Source: Kitasatospora sp. CB01950 (GTDB lineage Bacteria; Actinomycetota; Actinomycetes; Streptomycetales; Streptomycetaceae). Taken from it: DNA of 64,000 nt. A program made the position numbers and the translations under genes. The stretch is taken from the NCBI RefSeq assembly GCF_001905465.1, contig NZ_LISX01000011.1, positions 124,001 through 188,000 of the forward strand, written 5' to 3'. The notes under the pieces were generated by a model. The model was not told the DNA's origin and ran no database searches. It worked only from the letters and a program-made list of their open reading frames with translations. Every line of letters begins with the position of its first letter. Positions within the stretch are counted from its first letter, which is position 1. Shown one piece after another: positions 51,428-61,978 of the stretch.

Positions 51428-51618
51428 TCTCCGGCCACACTCTCGCGCCTGCGCTGTGGGTGATCCTGACCCCGCTCGGTGTCCTGCTCTTCGGCGCCGG
51501 CCTGGCCTCCACCATCCGCATCCGCCCCGGCGCCGACCGCCCCCGCGACCACCTCCTGGGCCCGCTGCTGATCGCCGCCGGCATCGTCGTCGCCGGCTTC
51601 GGCCTCTGGCTGCTCTGA
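51424..51618 (+). CDS. Small two-helix membrane protein
   Basis: 64 residues with two hydrophobic helices (LAPALWVILTPLGVLLFGAG and LLGPLLIAAGIVVAGFGLWL) joined by a short Arg/Pro loop. The only ribosome site is that of the overlapping micro-ORF, so translation depends on coupling. Function unknown. Confidence 0.6.
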   Translation: MISGHTLAPALWVILTPLGVLLFGAGLASTIRIRPGADRPRDHLLGPLLIAAGIVVAGFGLWLL

Positions 51619-51630
51619 CCGCCCCGGCGA

Positions 51631-51960
51631 TCAGTCGGCGAACAGCCGCACCCGGTCGAAGTTCCGACGCCACGCCGTCAGGCCCGCCGCCCAGCCGACC
51701 AGCGCCCCGACGACGGCCGCCGGGTCGTCCGTGAAGGCCTGGTAGTGCTCGGACGGGACGCCGTCGCGGTACTCCACCTGGTAGCGCTCGGTGTCGCGCA
51801 AGTAGCGGACCTGCGCGTACCAGTCGCCCGGCTCGTCCGGGTCGGTCCGCGTGAGGATCAGGAACGAGTCGCCGCAGCGGAGGGCGGCCACCTGCCGGCT
51901 GATCGCCGTCGGCCCGGGGTCGCGCACCGACAGGCCGCGCTCGGTCGTCATCAGAAGCAT
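51631..51960 (-). CDS. Hypothetical protein (immunity-like small domain)
   Basis: 109 residues, soluble. A pattern of strands around GDSFLILTRTDPDEPGDWYA, VRYLRDTERYQVEYRDG and a final helix (VVGALVGWAAGLTAWR) recalls small immunity or DUF domains of actinobacteria. ATG at 51960 is 6 nt after CATGCT within GCCATGCTCCGGCC, a motif repeated at the gene 53074-53526. ATG at 51951 also fits. Confidence 0.6.
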   Translation of the reverse strand: MLLMTTERGLSVRDPGPTAISRQVAALRCGDSFLILTRTDPDEPGDWYAQVRYLRDTERYQVEYRDGVPSEHYQAFTDDPAAVVGALVGWAAGLTAWRRNFDRVRLFAD

Positions 51961-51994
51961 GGCCGGAGCATGGCGCACCCCACCGACACGTCCC

Positions 51995-53053
51995 TCAGCC
52001 GGCGGCCGCCGACCAGCGGTGGAGCGTTCCGGTCGGGGCGTCGAAGGTCAGCCAGGTGCCGTCGCCGAGCGGTTGGGCGTGGCCGGGGGTGCGGCCCGTC
52101 GGGTAGGCGACGCGGTGGCGCGGGGCGAGGGTGGCGGTGTCGAGCAGCCAGTGGGCGCCCTGGTCGTCGTGGCAGTCGAGGGCGGAGGCGAGGACGGTGC
52201 GCGGGTCGACGAAGCCGCACGGCCAGTCCCAGCGGGCCGGGCGGTCCGGGTCGGCGGTGGGCGGCGGCGTGCCCTCGGCGAGCAACGCGCCGTCCAGGGC
52301 GTGCAGTTGGATGTCCCAGCCGTCGTGCTGCACCGTCAGGTATGAGGGCCGCTCCGGGTGGACGCCGGTCAGGATGCGCTCGCCGACCGCCTCCGCGCGG
52401 ACGTCGTGCAGCCGCGCGCCGTCCCAGCGCGCCCAGTACAGGCCGATGCCGTCCTGGCCCATGCCCACGCACAGCCCGACGTGGCCCGTGCCCGGGTGCG
52501 AGAGCTGGTGCGAGCCCGCCGCGAAGGACTCCGGAAGCGGCAGCCGGGCCAGCTCCCGGCCGTCGGCGGCGTCCAGCACCACCCACGCCTCGGCGTAGTC
52601 GTCCTCGCCCGGGCCGGTCACCGGGATGTGCGCCCACACCGTCCGGCCGTCGTCCGCGACCCGGCAGGAGCCGTGCTCGGAGCCCTCGCACACCTGCTGC
52701 TCGTCCCCGCTGTGCGGATGGCCCGGCTCCGGCCCCCAGCAGCTGTGCCGGAACTCCCAGCGGGTCGTGCCGTCACGGTTCACGGCCCGCACCGCGCGCT
52801 GCCCGGAGAACACGGCGAACGAGCCGTCCGGGCCCACCGAGTGCACGCCGCCCGACCAGCCCGGCCACGGCAGCGGGAACGTCGCCTCCGGGGGCCCGCC
52901 GGCTACCGCGTCCAGGTCGAACACGGCCAGCCGCGCCCCGTCCCGCAGCAGCGCCCGGCGCGAACCGGCGCGCCCCTCGAACCCGAACCCGTGCACCAGC
53001 TCCCGCCCGCCCGGCAGGGCGAGCGTGCCGCGCAGCACCGCATCGACCGTCAT
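51995..53053 (-). CDS. Hypothetical beta-propeller-like protein
   Basis: 352 residues, no signal peptide. Repeating strands with GW/SV/D-G turns (VHSVGPDGSFAVFSGQRAVR, VWAHIPVTGPGEDDYAEAWV, LYWARWDGARLH) suggest a WD40/PQQ-like beta-propeller. Two His/Cys-containing segments (HPHSGDEQQVCEGSEHGSC) may bind metal. Single gene, function unknown. Confidence 0.7.
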   Translation of the reverse strand: MTVDAVLRGTLALPGGRELVHGFGFEGRAGSRRALLRDGARLAVFDLDAVAGGPPEATFPLPWPGWSGGVHSVGPDGSFAVFSGQRAVRAVNRDGTTRWEFRHSCWGPEPGHPHSGDEQQVCEGSEHGSCRVADDGRTVWAHIPVTGPGEDDYAEAWVVLDAADGRELARLPLPESFAAGSHQLSHPGTGHVGLCVGMGQDGIGLYWARWDGARLHDVRAEAVGERILTGVHPERPSYLTVQHDGWDIQLHALDGALLAEGTPPPTADPDRPARWDWPCGFVDPRTVLASALDCHDDQGAHWLLDTATLAPRHRVAYPTGRTPGHAQPLGDGTWLTFDAPTGTLHRWSAAAG

Positions 53054-53073
53054 CCGGCCGACCCTACAACGCG

Positions 53074-53526
53074 CTACGGGCAGACCCAGCAGTACAGGTG
53101 GGCGCCCCGGGCCGCCGAACGCGCCGCGATCGCGGCCAACTCGCCGAGGAACTGGGCGAGTTCGTCCGGATCGGCCGGGCCGTGGAAGACCTCCTCGGCC
53201 GCCGCCCAGCGCTCGGCGACCTCGCGCAGCGCGTCGTCGCCGCGCCGCGCCAGCGCGTCCCGGAAGGCGTCCGACAGCGCCAGCACCACCACCTCGCCGT
53301 CCTCGATCATCCCGACCAGCGCCCCGCGCCGCCGGTCCGCCCGGAGCTCCGCGCCCGAGCGGCCCGTCACCAGCTCCTCGGCCGGCCCGAGCGTGACGAT
53401 CGGATCGATGCCCTTCACCTCCGTCCCGTCGTACCCCGCCCCGAAGGGCTCGTCGTCGTCCCGGACGATCGCGCCCAGCGCGTCGTCGTCGTCAGCAGCG
53501 GCGAAGTAGCCGAACAGCACACCCAT
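53074..53526 (-). CDS. Hypothetical protein
   Basis: 150 residues, acidic (FAAADDDDALGAIVRDDDEP), no membrane helix. The C-terminal half is mainly helical and ends in LYCWVCP. ATG at 53526 follows the same GCCATGCTCCGGCC element as the gene at 51631-51960, so the two may share regulation. Not assigned to a family. Confidence 0.65.
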   Translation of the reverse strand: MGVLFGYFAAADDDDALGAIVRDDDEPFGAGYDGTEVKGIDPIVTLGPAEELVTGRSGAELRADRRRGALVGMIEDGEVVVLALSDAFRDALARRGDDALREVAERWAAAEEVFHGPADPDELAQFLGELAAIAARSAARGAHLYCWVCP

Positions 53527-53652
53527 GGGCCGGAGCATGGCACTCCCCGCCGACAACGGGCCGCGGACCGCGGACCGCGGCTGCTGCTTTCGTCAACTGG
53601 CCGCCGTCGAAAAGCAATCGAGGGCAAGATCCACCTTTGCTATGGTGGCGCG

Positions 53653-54087
53653 ATGCCATCGGTCAAGAAGTTCCAGATCACCTTCGACTGCGCCGATCCG
53701 GAGCGTGTCGGCCGCTTCTGGTGCGAGGCGATCGGGTACGTCCCGCCGCAGACGCCGGACGGGTTCGACAGCTGGGAGGCGTACACCGCGGCGCAGCCCG
53801 CCGAGCAGCGCGGCTCCTGGTTCGTGGCGAGCGACCCCGAGGGCGTCGGCCCGCGGATGTACTTCCAGCGCGTCCCCGAGGGCAAGGTCGTCAAGAACCG
53901 CGTGCACCTCGACGTCCGGGTCGGCACCGGTCTGGTCGGCGAGGAGCGCCTCGCCGTGCTGGAGGCCGAGTGCGCCCGCCTGGTCGCGCTCGGTGCGACG
54001 CGCGGTCAGCTGCTGCTGGCGGACGAGCACAACGAGTCCTGCCAGAACATGCAGGACGTCGAGGGCAACGAGTTCTGCCTCGACTGA
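53653..54087 (+). CDS. VOC-superfamily (glyoxalase-like) protein
   Basis: 144 residues, one vicinal-oxygen-chelate module pair: FQITFDCADPERVGRFWCEA at the start, MYFQRVPEGKVVKNRVHLDV in the middle and MQDVEGNEFCLD at the end. Usual roles are lyase, dioxygenase or drug binding; the substrate is unknown. ATG at 53653 lies 6 nt after TATGGT (leaderless). Confidence 0.88.
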   Translation: MPSVKKFQITFDCADPERVGRFWCEAIGYVPPQTPDGFDSWEAYTAAQPAEQRGSWFVASDPEGVGPRMYFQRVPEGKVVKNRVHLDVRVGTGLVGEERLAVLEAECARLVALGATRGQLLLADEHNESCQNMQDVEGNEFCLD

Positions 54088-54122
54088 CCGGCCCCGTCAC
54101 CCCGTCCCGTCACCCGGTCCCG

Positions 54123-54719
54123 TCATTCGGCCCCGGCGTGCGGCGTCCAGCCCGTCGACGCCGCCCAGGGCTCGGCGACGGTGACGACGAGGTCGACGAC
54201 CGGGTCCTTGACGTCGGCGTAGGTGTCGATGTCGTGGACGACGCCCGCCAGCACGGACTTGAACCGCGCGTACGCGGGCACCGCCTCGGGGTGGGCGCGG
54301 AACCAGTCGCGGAAGAGCAGCGCGAGCCGCTCGTTCGGCGAGCCGAGAAGGCGGACGTGCAGGTTGCAGTCCGCGCCCGGGTGTCCGCGTCGCCGCCAGA
54401 ACCGCTTCGTCCACCGCTCGGGGTCGTCCTCGATGCCCGCGGGCACATGGTCGTACCGGTGCGGGAGGCGCTGGAAGCCCTTCTCGGCCAGCACCCGGTC
54501 GAACGCGCGCTCGGCCTCGGGCAGGTCCGCGACGGTGATCTGCAGGTCCAGGACCGGCTTCGCGGCCATGCCGGGGATCGCCGTGCTGCCGATGTGCTCG
54601 ACGTGCAGCGCCAGCGGCGCGAGGTCCGCGCGGAGCTCGTCCGCGAGGGCGCGGCCGCGCTCCGCCCACGCCGGGTCGTGGTCGAGGACGAGGGGCGCGG
54701 AGGTCGTGTCGGTGGTCAT
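54123..54719 (-). CDS. GrpB/UPF0157 family nucleotidyltransferase-like protein
   Basis: 198 residues. The family core is VEHIGSTAIPGMAAKPVLDL followed by a conserved Arg/His stretch (GADCNLHVRLLGSPNERLAL, LLFRDWFRAHPEAVPAYARF). GrpB proteins have a nucleotidyltransferase fold (GS-D-D) of unknown substrate. ATG at 54719 lies 6 nt after TACCTT. Confidence 0.9.
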   Translation of the reverse strand: MTTDTTSAPLVLDHDPAWAERGRALADELRADLAPLALHVEHIGSTAIPGMAAKPVLDLQITVADLPEAERAFDRVLAEKGFQRLPHRYDHVPAGIEDDPERWTKRFWRRRGHPGADCNLHVRLLGSPNERLALLFRDWFRAHPEAVPAYARFKSVLAGVVHDIDTYADVKDPVVDLVVTVAEPWAASTGWTPHAGAE

Positions 54720-54742
54720 CCGATCAAGGTACCCCAGGGCCG

Positions 54743-55216
54743 TCACGGGGCGACCGGAAGCTCCAACAGCTCCTCGGGCGGCCGGAATCCGGAGCGCCGG
54801 TAGAGCGGGGCGCTGCGTTCGGACGGCCGGACGATCAGCGTGTCGAGGCCCTCGGCCTCCGCGTACCGCCGGACGGCCGCGAGCAGCGCCGCGCCCGCGC
54901 CCCGGTTCCGGTGCGGCGACGCGACGTAGAAGTTGGTGACGTACCCGAGCGGGTCGTTGTCCGCGTACGGCTCCGGCACCCGCTCCACCAGGTGCAGGAA
55001 CACGTGCCCGCAGACCTCGCCGTCGTGCTCCACCACCCAGGCGGGCCACCGCCCGCCGCCGAGCCGGTCGCGCAGCCACCGCTCGGCCTCCTCCACCGGC
55101 CGGGCGCCGGCCGCCGCGGACCCGTCGTGGTCCTCGTGCTTGAACGCCCAACGCGGTTCCGCCAGCACCCGCGCGTCGCCGGGCCGGGCCGCGCGTACGG
55201 TCGGATCGTCCGTCAT
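54743..55216 (-). CDS. GNAT-family N-acetyltransferase
   Basis: 157 residues, a single GNAT domain: VTNFYVASPHRNRGAGAALL is motif A with acetyl-CoA binding, followed by LIVRPSERSAPLYRRSGFRP. It lies 24 nt upstream of the GrpB gene in the same direction and could be co-transcribed, though GrpB has its own promoter-like element. Substrate unknown. An inverted repeat GGCCGA-TAT-TCGGCC lies at 55336-55350, upstream. Confidence 0.88.
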   Translation of the reverse strand: MTDDPTVRAARPGDARVLAEPRWAFKHEDHDGSAAAGARPVEEAERWLRDRLGGGRWPAWVVEHDGEVCGHVFLHLVERVPEPYADNDPLGYVTNFYVASPHRNRGAGAALLAAVRRYAEAEGLDTLIVRPSERSAPLYRRSGFRPPEELLELPVAP

Positions 55217-55383
55217 GACGAAGAGTCTGGCCGACCCCGGCGCACACGGACGAACCGCCCCTGGCACTTCCCGCGGGGGAGCGGCCGTTCGGTCCGCCGC
55301 CGCGGCCTTCGGCCACCGCCGGAGCGACCGGCCGGGGCCGATATTCGGCCGATCCCGTTCCGGATCCCGGTGGCCGCAGGGCC

Positions 55384-55767
55384 TCACTCGCCGATGGCCG
55401 CCCGGTAGCCTGCGGCGTCCAGCAGCTCCTTGAGCTCGGACTTCTCGGACGGCTGGAGCTTGAAGATCCAGGCGTCGTAGGGCTCTTCGTTGAGCAGCTC
55501 CGGGCTGTCGGCCAGTTCCTCGTTCACGGCGACCACCTTGCCGGCGATCGGCGAGTAGATGTCCGACGCGGCCTTGACCGACTCGACCACGCCGGCCGCG
55601 CCGCCGGCCGTGAAGACCTTGCCGACCTCCGGCAGCTCCACGAACACCACGTCGCCGAGCGCCTTCTGGGCGTGATCGCTGATTCCGACCGAGACCGTCC
55701 CGTCGCCCTCCAGGCGCGCCCACTCGTGCGACTCGGCGAAGCGCAGATCGGCAGGGATGTTCGACAT
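55384..55767 (-). CDS. gcvH: Glycine cleavage system H protein
   Basis: 127 residues, full length. The lipoylation site is the lysine in VVESVKAASDIYSP; the typical start ADLRFAESHEWARLE and LLNEEPYDAWIFKL are present. It shuttles the aminomethyl group from GcvP to GcvT and Lpd. No gcvT, gcvP or glyA is adjacent, unusual for the locus. AAGGAGAAGAG precedes the ATG at 55767. No glycine riboswitch is evident in the 146 nt upstream. Confidence 0.95.
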   Translation of the reverse strand: MSNIPADLRFAESHEWARLEGDGTVSVGISDHAQKALGDVVFVELPEVGKVFTAGGAAGVVESVKAASDIYSPIAGKVVAVNEELADSPELLNEEPYDAWIFKLQPSEKSELKELLDAAGYRAAIGE

Positions 55768-55913
55768 TCTCTTCTCCTTCAGGGGGTGGGGCGAGCAGCA
55801 GCCTCAGCATGCCCGAGGCCGTTCAGCGGCGATCGGATTTCCCGCGCGTCGCCGACGGAACGTCAATGCCGGTTGACGGAAGGGCGGTCGACGCAGCCCG
55901 TGTCCCGCTTCCG

Positions 55914-56345
55914 TCAGTGGAATTCGACCGCGAGCCGGTCGGTGGCGAGCATCAGGTCCTCGATCGTGCCTTTCCCGGTCGCGTCGTCGACGTCCCGCCG
56001 GCCCAGTCGGACCGGGACGGCGTCGGTGATGGTCCAGGTGGCGAGCAGGGTCTCGCCGCTGCCGTCCGTGAGGGAGACCCGGCAGTCCTTCCGCTCGACC
56101 CGGTTCCGGCTGGCCTCGTGGAGCCAGCTGAACAGTGGGCCGTCCTTCGGAGCGACGCCCTGGCGCAGGCTGATGGTCGCGGACCGCCGGCGACCGGGTG
56201 TGCGGTACCGGACGTCCTCGGCGTCGAAGGCCAGGCCCAGGGCCGAGGCGAAGAAGCCGTCGGCCCTGCCGTGACCGCCGAGGTCGAGGCGGAACCAGTG
56301 GTTCGGAACGCTGTGGCCCGAGGTGGCGAACTCGGTGGGGGCCAT
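55914..56345 (-). CDS. Phage tail tube-like protein (T4 gp19 family), solitary
   Basis: 143 residues. The pattern VRYRTPGRRRSATISLRQGV, GPLFSWLHEASRNRVERKDC, then VSLTDGSGETLLATWTITDA matches the inner-tube proteins of contractile tails and injection systems (strand-turn-strand ring subunit). No sheath, baseplate, spike or ATPase gene is nearby. It may be an adaptor borrowed for another job or a leftover of a lost tail cluster. AGGAG lies 8 nt before the ATG at 56345. Confidence 0.65.
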   Translation of the reverse strand: MAPTEFATSGHSVPNHWFRLDLGGHGRADGFFASALGLAFDAEDVRYRTPGRRRSATISLRQGVAPKDGPLFSWLHEASRNRVERKDCRVSLTDGSGETLLATWTITDAVPVRLGRRDVDDATGKGTIEDLMLATDRLAVEFH

Positions 56346-56491
56346 GCCGGTGCTCCTGGGCGGAGAGAAGTGGATCAGTCGCACGCATGCTCGCGAACAA
56401 CTCCCGAGGCCGGCGCGGAAACGCGAAAAGATCACCGGTTCGGGGGATGGCGGGGCGAGACGGCCGGGCCGGTGCCGGGTTCGGCGAGAAA

Positions 56492-56533
56492 CAAGCACGC
56501 GTGCTTGATTTGTCGGCGGGGTGGTGCCACGCT
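56492..56533 (+). promoter_or_regulatory. Perfect palindrome and promoter of the acyl-CoA carboxylase operon
   Basis: CAAGCACGCGTGCTTG (56492-56507) is a perfect 16-bp palindrome of the TetR-operator type. -35 TTGATT (56505-56510) overlaps its right end and -10 CACGCT (56528-56533) follows after 17 nt. No TetR gene is in the immediate neighbourhood. Confidence 0.7.
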
Positions 56534-56612
56534 CGGTCCCGACCGGATCGGCGGAGGGCTCGCCGAACCGGCCGAACGACTGTTCTTCGAGCGGGAGTTG
56601 AGGAGGTGCGCC

Positions 56613-58318
56613 GTGTTGCGGATCGGCAATGCTTCGGGGTTCTACGGGGACAGGTTCGCGGCGTTCCGGGAGATGCTGACCGGCGGCCCGCTGGACGTCC
56701 TCACCGGCGACTACCTGGCCGAGCTGACGATGCTGATCCTGGCCCGCGACCGGCTGCGCGACCCGCGACTCGGCTACGCGCGGACGTTCCTGCGGCAGGC
56801 CGAGGAGTGCCTCGCGGAAGCGCTCGACCGGGGCGTGCGGATCGTCGTCAACGCCGGTGGCCTGAACCCGGCGCGGCTCGCCGAGGCGCTCGGCGAGCTC
56901 GCCGACCGGCAGGGGGTCCGGGCCCGGATCGGGCACGTCACCGGCGACGAACTGCTGCCCCGCGCACAGGAGTTCGGCTGGACCGGGGAGGACCCGCGCC
57001 GCCCGCTGCTCGCCGCCAACGCCTACCTGGGCGCGTTCGGCATCGCCGAGTGCCTGCGCGGCGGCGCCGACGTGGTGGTGACCGGACGGGTGACCGACGC
57101 CGCGCTGGTGGCCGGACCGGGCATCGCCCACTACGGCTGGACGCCCGACGACCTGGACGCGCTGGCCGGTGCGGTGGTCGCGGGCCACGTGCTGGAGTGC
57201 GGGGCACAGGCCACCGGCGGGAACTACGCCTTCTTCGCCGAACACGCGGCCGGGAGCCTCGACCGCCCCGGCTTCCCGCTCGCCGAACTCCACGCCGACG
57301 GCAGCAGCGTGATCACCAAGCACCCGGGCACCGGCGGAGCGGTGACCGTGGAGACCGTCACCGCCCAACTCCTGTACGAGACAGCCGGACCGCGCTACCT
57401 CGGACCCGACGTCACCGCCCGCCTGGACACCGTGACGCTCACCCCGGACGGACCGGACCGGGTACGGATCGACGGAGTGCGCGGCGAGGCCCCGCCCGCC
57501 ACCCTCAAGGTCGGGCTGAACCGGCTCGGCGGCTACCGCAACGAGCTGGTGTTCGTCCTCACCGGACTCGACATCGAGGCCAAAGCGGCACTCGTGCAAC
57601 GGCAGTTGACGCAGGCGCTGACCGACCCGCCGGCCGAGCTGCGCTGGACGCTGGCCCGCACCGACCACGAGGACGCCGACACCGAGGAACGGGCCAGCGC
57701 GCTGCTCCGCCTCGCCGCCCGCGACCCGCAGGAGGCCAGGGTCGGCCGCGCCCTCACCGCCGCCGCCGTCGAACTCGGCCTGGCCGGCTACCCCGGCTTC
57801 CACCTGACCGCGCCGCCCGCCCCGGCCGCACCCTACGGGGTGTTCGAGGCAAGGGAGTTGGACGCCAAGGAGGTCGAGCACCTGGCCCACCTGCCCGGCG
57901 GCGACACCGTCACCGTCCGGCCGGCACCCCACCCCGGGGCCCAATCCGCCCAGGAACAACCGCAGTTGCCGAACGGGCCCGACCCGGGACCGACCCGCCG
58001 CGCCCCGCTCGGACTGGTCGCCGGCGCCCGCAGCGGCGACAAGGGCGGCGACGCCAACCTCGGCGTGTGGGCCCGCGACGACGCCGGCTGGCGCTGGCTC
58101 GCGCACACCCTCACCATCGAACGCATCCGCGAACTCCTGCCGGAGACAGCGGAGTTGACCATCGAGCGGCACCTGCTGCCGAACCTCCGCGCGGTGAACT
58201 TCACCCTCCGCGGACTGCTCGGCGAAGGCGTCGCCGCCCAGGCCCGGTTCGACCCGCAGGCCAAAGCGCTGGGGGAGTGGCTGCGCTCCCGGCACCTCGA
58301 CATCCCGGAGGCACTGCT

Positions 58319-58322
<4 letters not shown>
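56613..58322 (+). CDS. AtuA family protein (DUF1446, acyclic terpene utilisation)
   Basis: 569 residues. The N-terminal block IGNASGFYGDRFAAFREMLT and the conserved LTGDYLAELTMLIL, IVVNAGGLNPARL and VVVTGRVTDAALV define the AtuA family. A C-terminal portion (LGLVAGARSGDKGGDANLGV) is the appended AtuA-like small domain. In Pseudomonas AtuA is needed for citronellol/geraniol catabolism but its reaction is not established. GTG at 56613 has AGGAGG 6 nt upstream. First gene of a four-gene operon, overlapping the next by 4 nt. Confidence 0.9.
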
Positions 58323-59917
<1,595 letters not shown>

Positions 59918-59948
59918 CACCAGCCCACTGACGAAGGGGAACTGACGG

Positions 59949-61898
59949 ATGATCACCTCACTGTTGGTGGCCAACCGCGGCGAGATCGCCCGCCGGATCT
60001 TCCGCACCTGCCGCACCCTCGGCATCGCCACCGTCGCCGTGTACGCCGACCCGGACGCCGACGCCCGGCACGTCCAGGAGGCCGACACCGCTGTCCGGCT
60101 GCCCGGCGCCGCGCCCGCCGACACCTACCTGCGCGCCGACCTGCTGATCCGGGCCGCCCTCGACGCGGGCGCCGACGCCGTCCACCCCGGCTACGGATTC
60201 CTCTCCGAGAACGCCGCCTTCGCCCGCGCCGTGCAGGACGCCGGACTGCGCTGGGTCGGCCCGCCGCCCGCCGCGATCGCCGCGATGGGCTCCAAGACCG
60301 CCGCCAAACGCCTGATGGCCGCCGCCGGCGTGCCGGTCCTCACCGTCGGCCCCGAACCCGCCGAGGCCGACCTGCCGCTGCTGGTCAAGGCCGCGGCCGG
60401 TGGCGGCGGACGCGGCATGCGGGTGGTGCGCACCCTCGCCGAACTGCCCGACGCGCTGGCCGCGGCCCGGGCCGAAGCGGCCGCCGCGTTCGGCGACGAC
60501 GAGGTGTTCTGCGAGCCCTACCTGCCCGCCGGCCGCCACCTGGAGGTCCAACTGCTGGCCGACGCGCACGGCACCGTGTGGGCCGTCGGCGACCGCGACT
60601 GCTCGCTGCAACGCCGGCACCAGAAGGTGATCGAGGAGGCCCCCGCGCCCGGCCTCGACCCCGCACTGCGCACCCGCCTGCACGCCGCCGCCACCGCCGC
60701 CGCCCGCGCCATCGGCTACCGCGGCGCCGGCACCGCCGAGTTCTTGCTCGCCCCCGACGGACGACTCGCGTTCCTGGAGATGAACACCCGCCTCCAGGTC
60801 GAACACCCCGTCACCGAAGCCGTCACCGGCCTCGACCTGGTCGCCCTCCAACTCGCCGTCGCCGAGGGCGAGAAGCTCCCCGCCACCGCGCCGCCCGCGC
60901 GGGGCTGCGCGATCGAGGCACGCCTGTACGCCGAGGACCCCGCCCGCGACTGGCAGCCCGCCACCGGCACCGTCCACCTGCTCGAAGTCCCCGGCGTGGA
61001 CGTCGAGTTCGACACCCTCCCGGCACCCGCCGGCCTGCGCCTGGACGCCGGCATCGGATCGAGCACCGGCGACGCGCCCGCCGAACGGATCACCGTCCAC
61101 TACGACGCGATGCTCGCCAAGGTGATCGCCTGGGCCCCCACCCGCCGCGCCGCCGCCCGCCGCCTCGCCGACGCCCTCGCCCGCACCCGCCTGCACGGAC
61201 CCGCCACCAACCGCGACCTGCTGGTCCGCGCCCTGCGCCACCCCGCCTTCCTGGACGGCGCCGTGCACACCTCCTTCCTCGCCGAGCACGCCGACCAACT
61301 CCTCGGCCAGGACGCCAAATCCGCCCAGCTCGCGGCCCTCGCCGCAGCCCTCGCCGACGCCACCGCCCGCCCCGGCGCGACCGCCCCGTCCGGCTGGCGC
61401 AACCTGCCCTCCCAGCCGCAGCACAAGCGCTACCGCACCACCGACGGCGCCGAACTCGACGTCCGCTACCGGCTCACCCGCGACGGCCTGCGCGCCGAGG
61501 ACCACCCCGACGTCCAACTCCTCGGCAGCACAGCGGAATCCGTCGACCTCGCGGTCGGCCCGCTGCGCCGCCGCTACCGGATCGCCCGGCACGGCGACCA
61601 GGTCTTCGTGGACAGCCCGACCGAGCACCACACGCTGACCGTCCTCGACCGATTCCCGGACGCGGCAGCCCAGTTGGCCCCCGGAACGCTGCTCGCGCCG
61701 ATGCCCGGCACGGTCGTCCGGATCGCCGCCGAACCCGGCCGGGCCGTCACCGCCGGGCAGCCGCTGCTCTGGCTGGAGGCGATGAAGATGGAACACCAGG
61801 TCACCGCCCCGGCCGACGGCACACTCGCCGAACTCCCGGTCGCCGTCGGCCAGCAGGTCGAGACCGGCGCCGTCCTCGCCGTGGTCACCGCCACCTGA
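59949..61898 (+). CDS. Acyl-CoA carboxylase, biotin carboxylase/BCCP (alpha) subunit
   Basis: 649 residues. The biotin carboxylase domain (1-450) has LLVANRGEIARRIFRTCRTL, KAAAGGGGRGMRVV (ATP loop) and EMNTRLQVEHPVTEAVTGLD. A linker and the C-terminal biotinyl domain with EAMKM carry the biotin on its lysine (about residue 615). It carboxylates biotin with ATP and bicarbonate and forms the complex with the upstream beta subunit. ATG at 59949 follows AAGGGGAACTGACGG. Confidence 0.95.
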   Translation: MITSLLVANRGEIARRIFRTCRTLGIATVAVYADPDADARHVQEADTAVRLPGAAPADTYLRADLLIRAALDAGADAVHPGYGFLSENAAFARAVQDAGLRWVGPPPAAIAAMGSKTAAKRLMAAAGVPVLTVGPEPAEADLPLLVKAAAGGGGRGMRVVRTLAELPDALAAARAEAAAAFGDDEVFCEPYLPAGRHLEVQLLADAHGTVWAVGDRDCSLQRRHQKVIEEAPAPGLDPALRTRLHAAATAAARAIGYRGAGTAEFLLAPDGRLAFLEMNTRLQVEHPVTEAVTGLDLVALQLAVAEGEKLPATAPPARGCAIEARLYAEDPARDWQPATGTVHLLEVPGVDVEFDTLPAPAGLRLDAGIGSSTGDAPAERITVHYDAMLAKVIAWAPTRRAAARRLADALARTRLHGPATNRDLLVRALRHPAFLDGAVHTSFLAEHADQLLGQDAKSAQLAALAAALADATARPGATAPSGWRNLPSQPQHKRYRTTDGAELDVRYRLTRDGLRAEDHPDVQLLGSTAESVDLAVGPLRRRYRIARHGDQVFVDSPTEHHTLTVLDRFPDAAAQLAPGTLLAPMPGTVVRIAAEPGRAVTAGQPLLWLEAMKMEHQVTAPADGTLAELPVAVGQQVETGAVLAVVTAT

Positions 61899-61978
61899 GA
61901 CTGCCTTCGAAACCCTTGCGCACCAAGCCGGTTGGGCGACCCCGCACACCGGCCACCCTCGCCCGGAAGGACCCGCCG

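Noticed and set aside
55768..55913. Glycine riboswitch upstream of gcvH
   Set aside because: I could not find the paired conserved aptamer blocks; only an ordinary leader with a ribosome site is seen.
55914..56345. Prophage or eCIS cluster signalled by the tail tube gene
   Set aside because: No other tail, capsid, integrase or eCIS gene is within reach; neighbours are metabolic genes.
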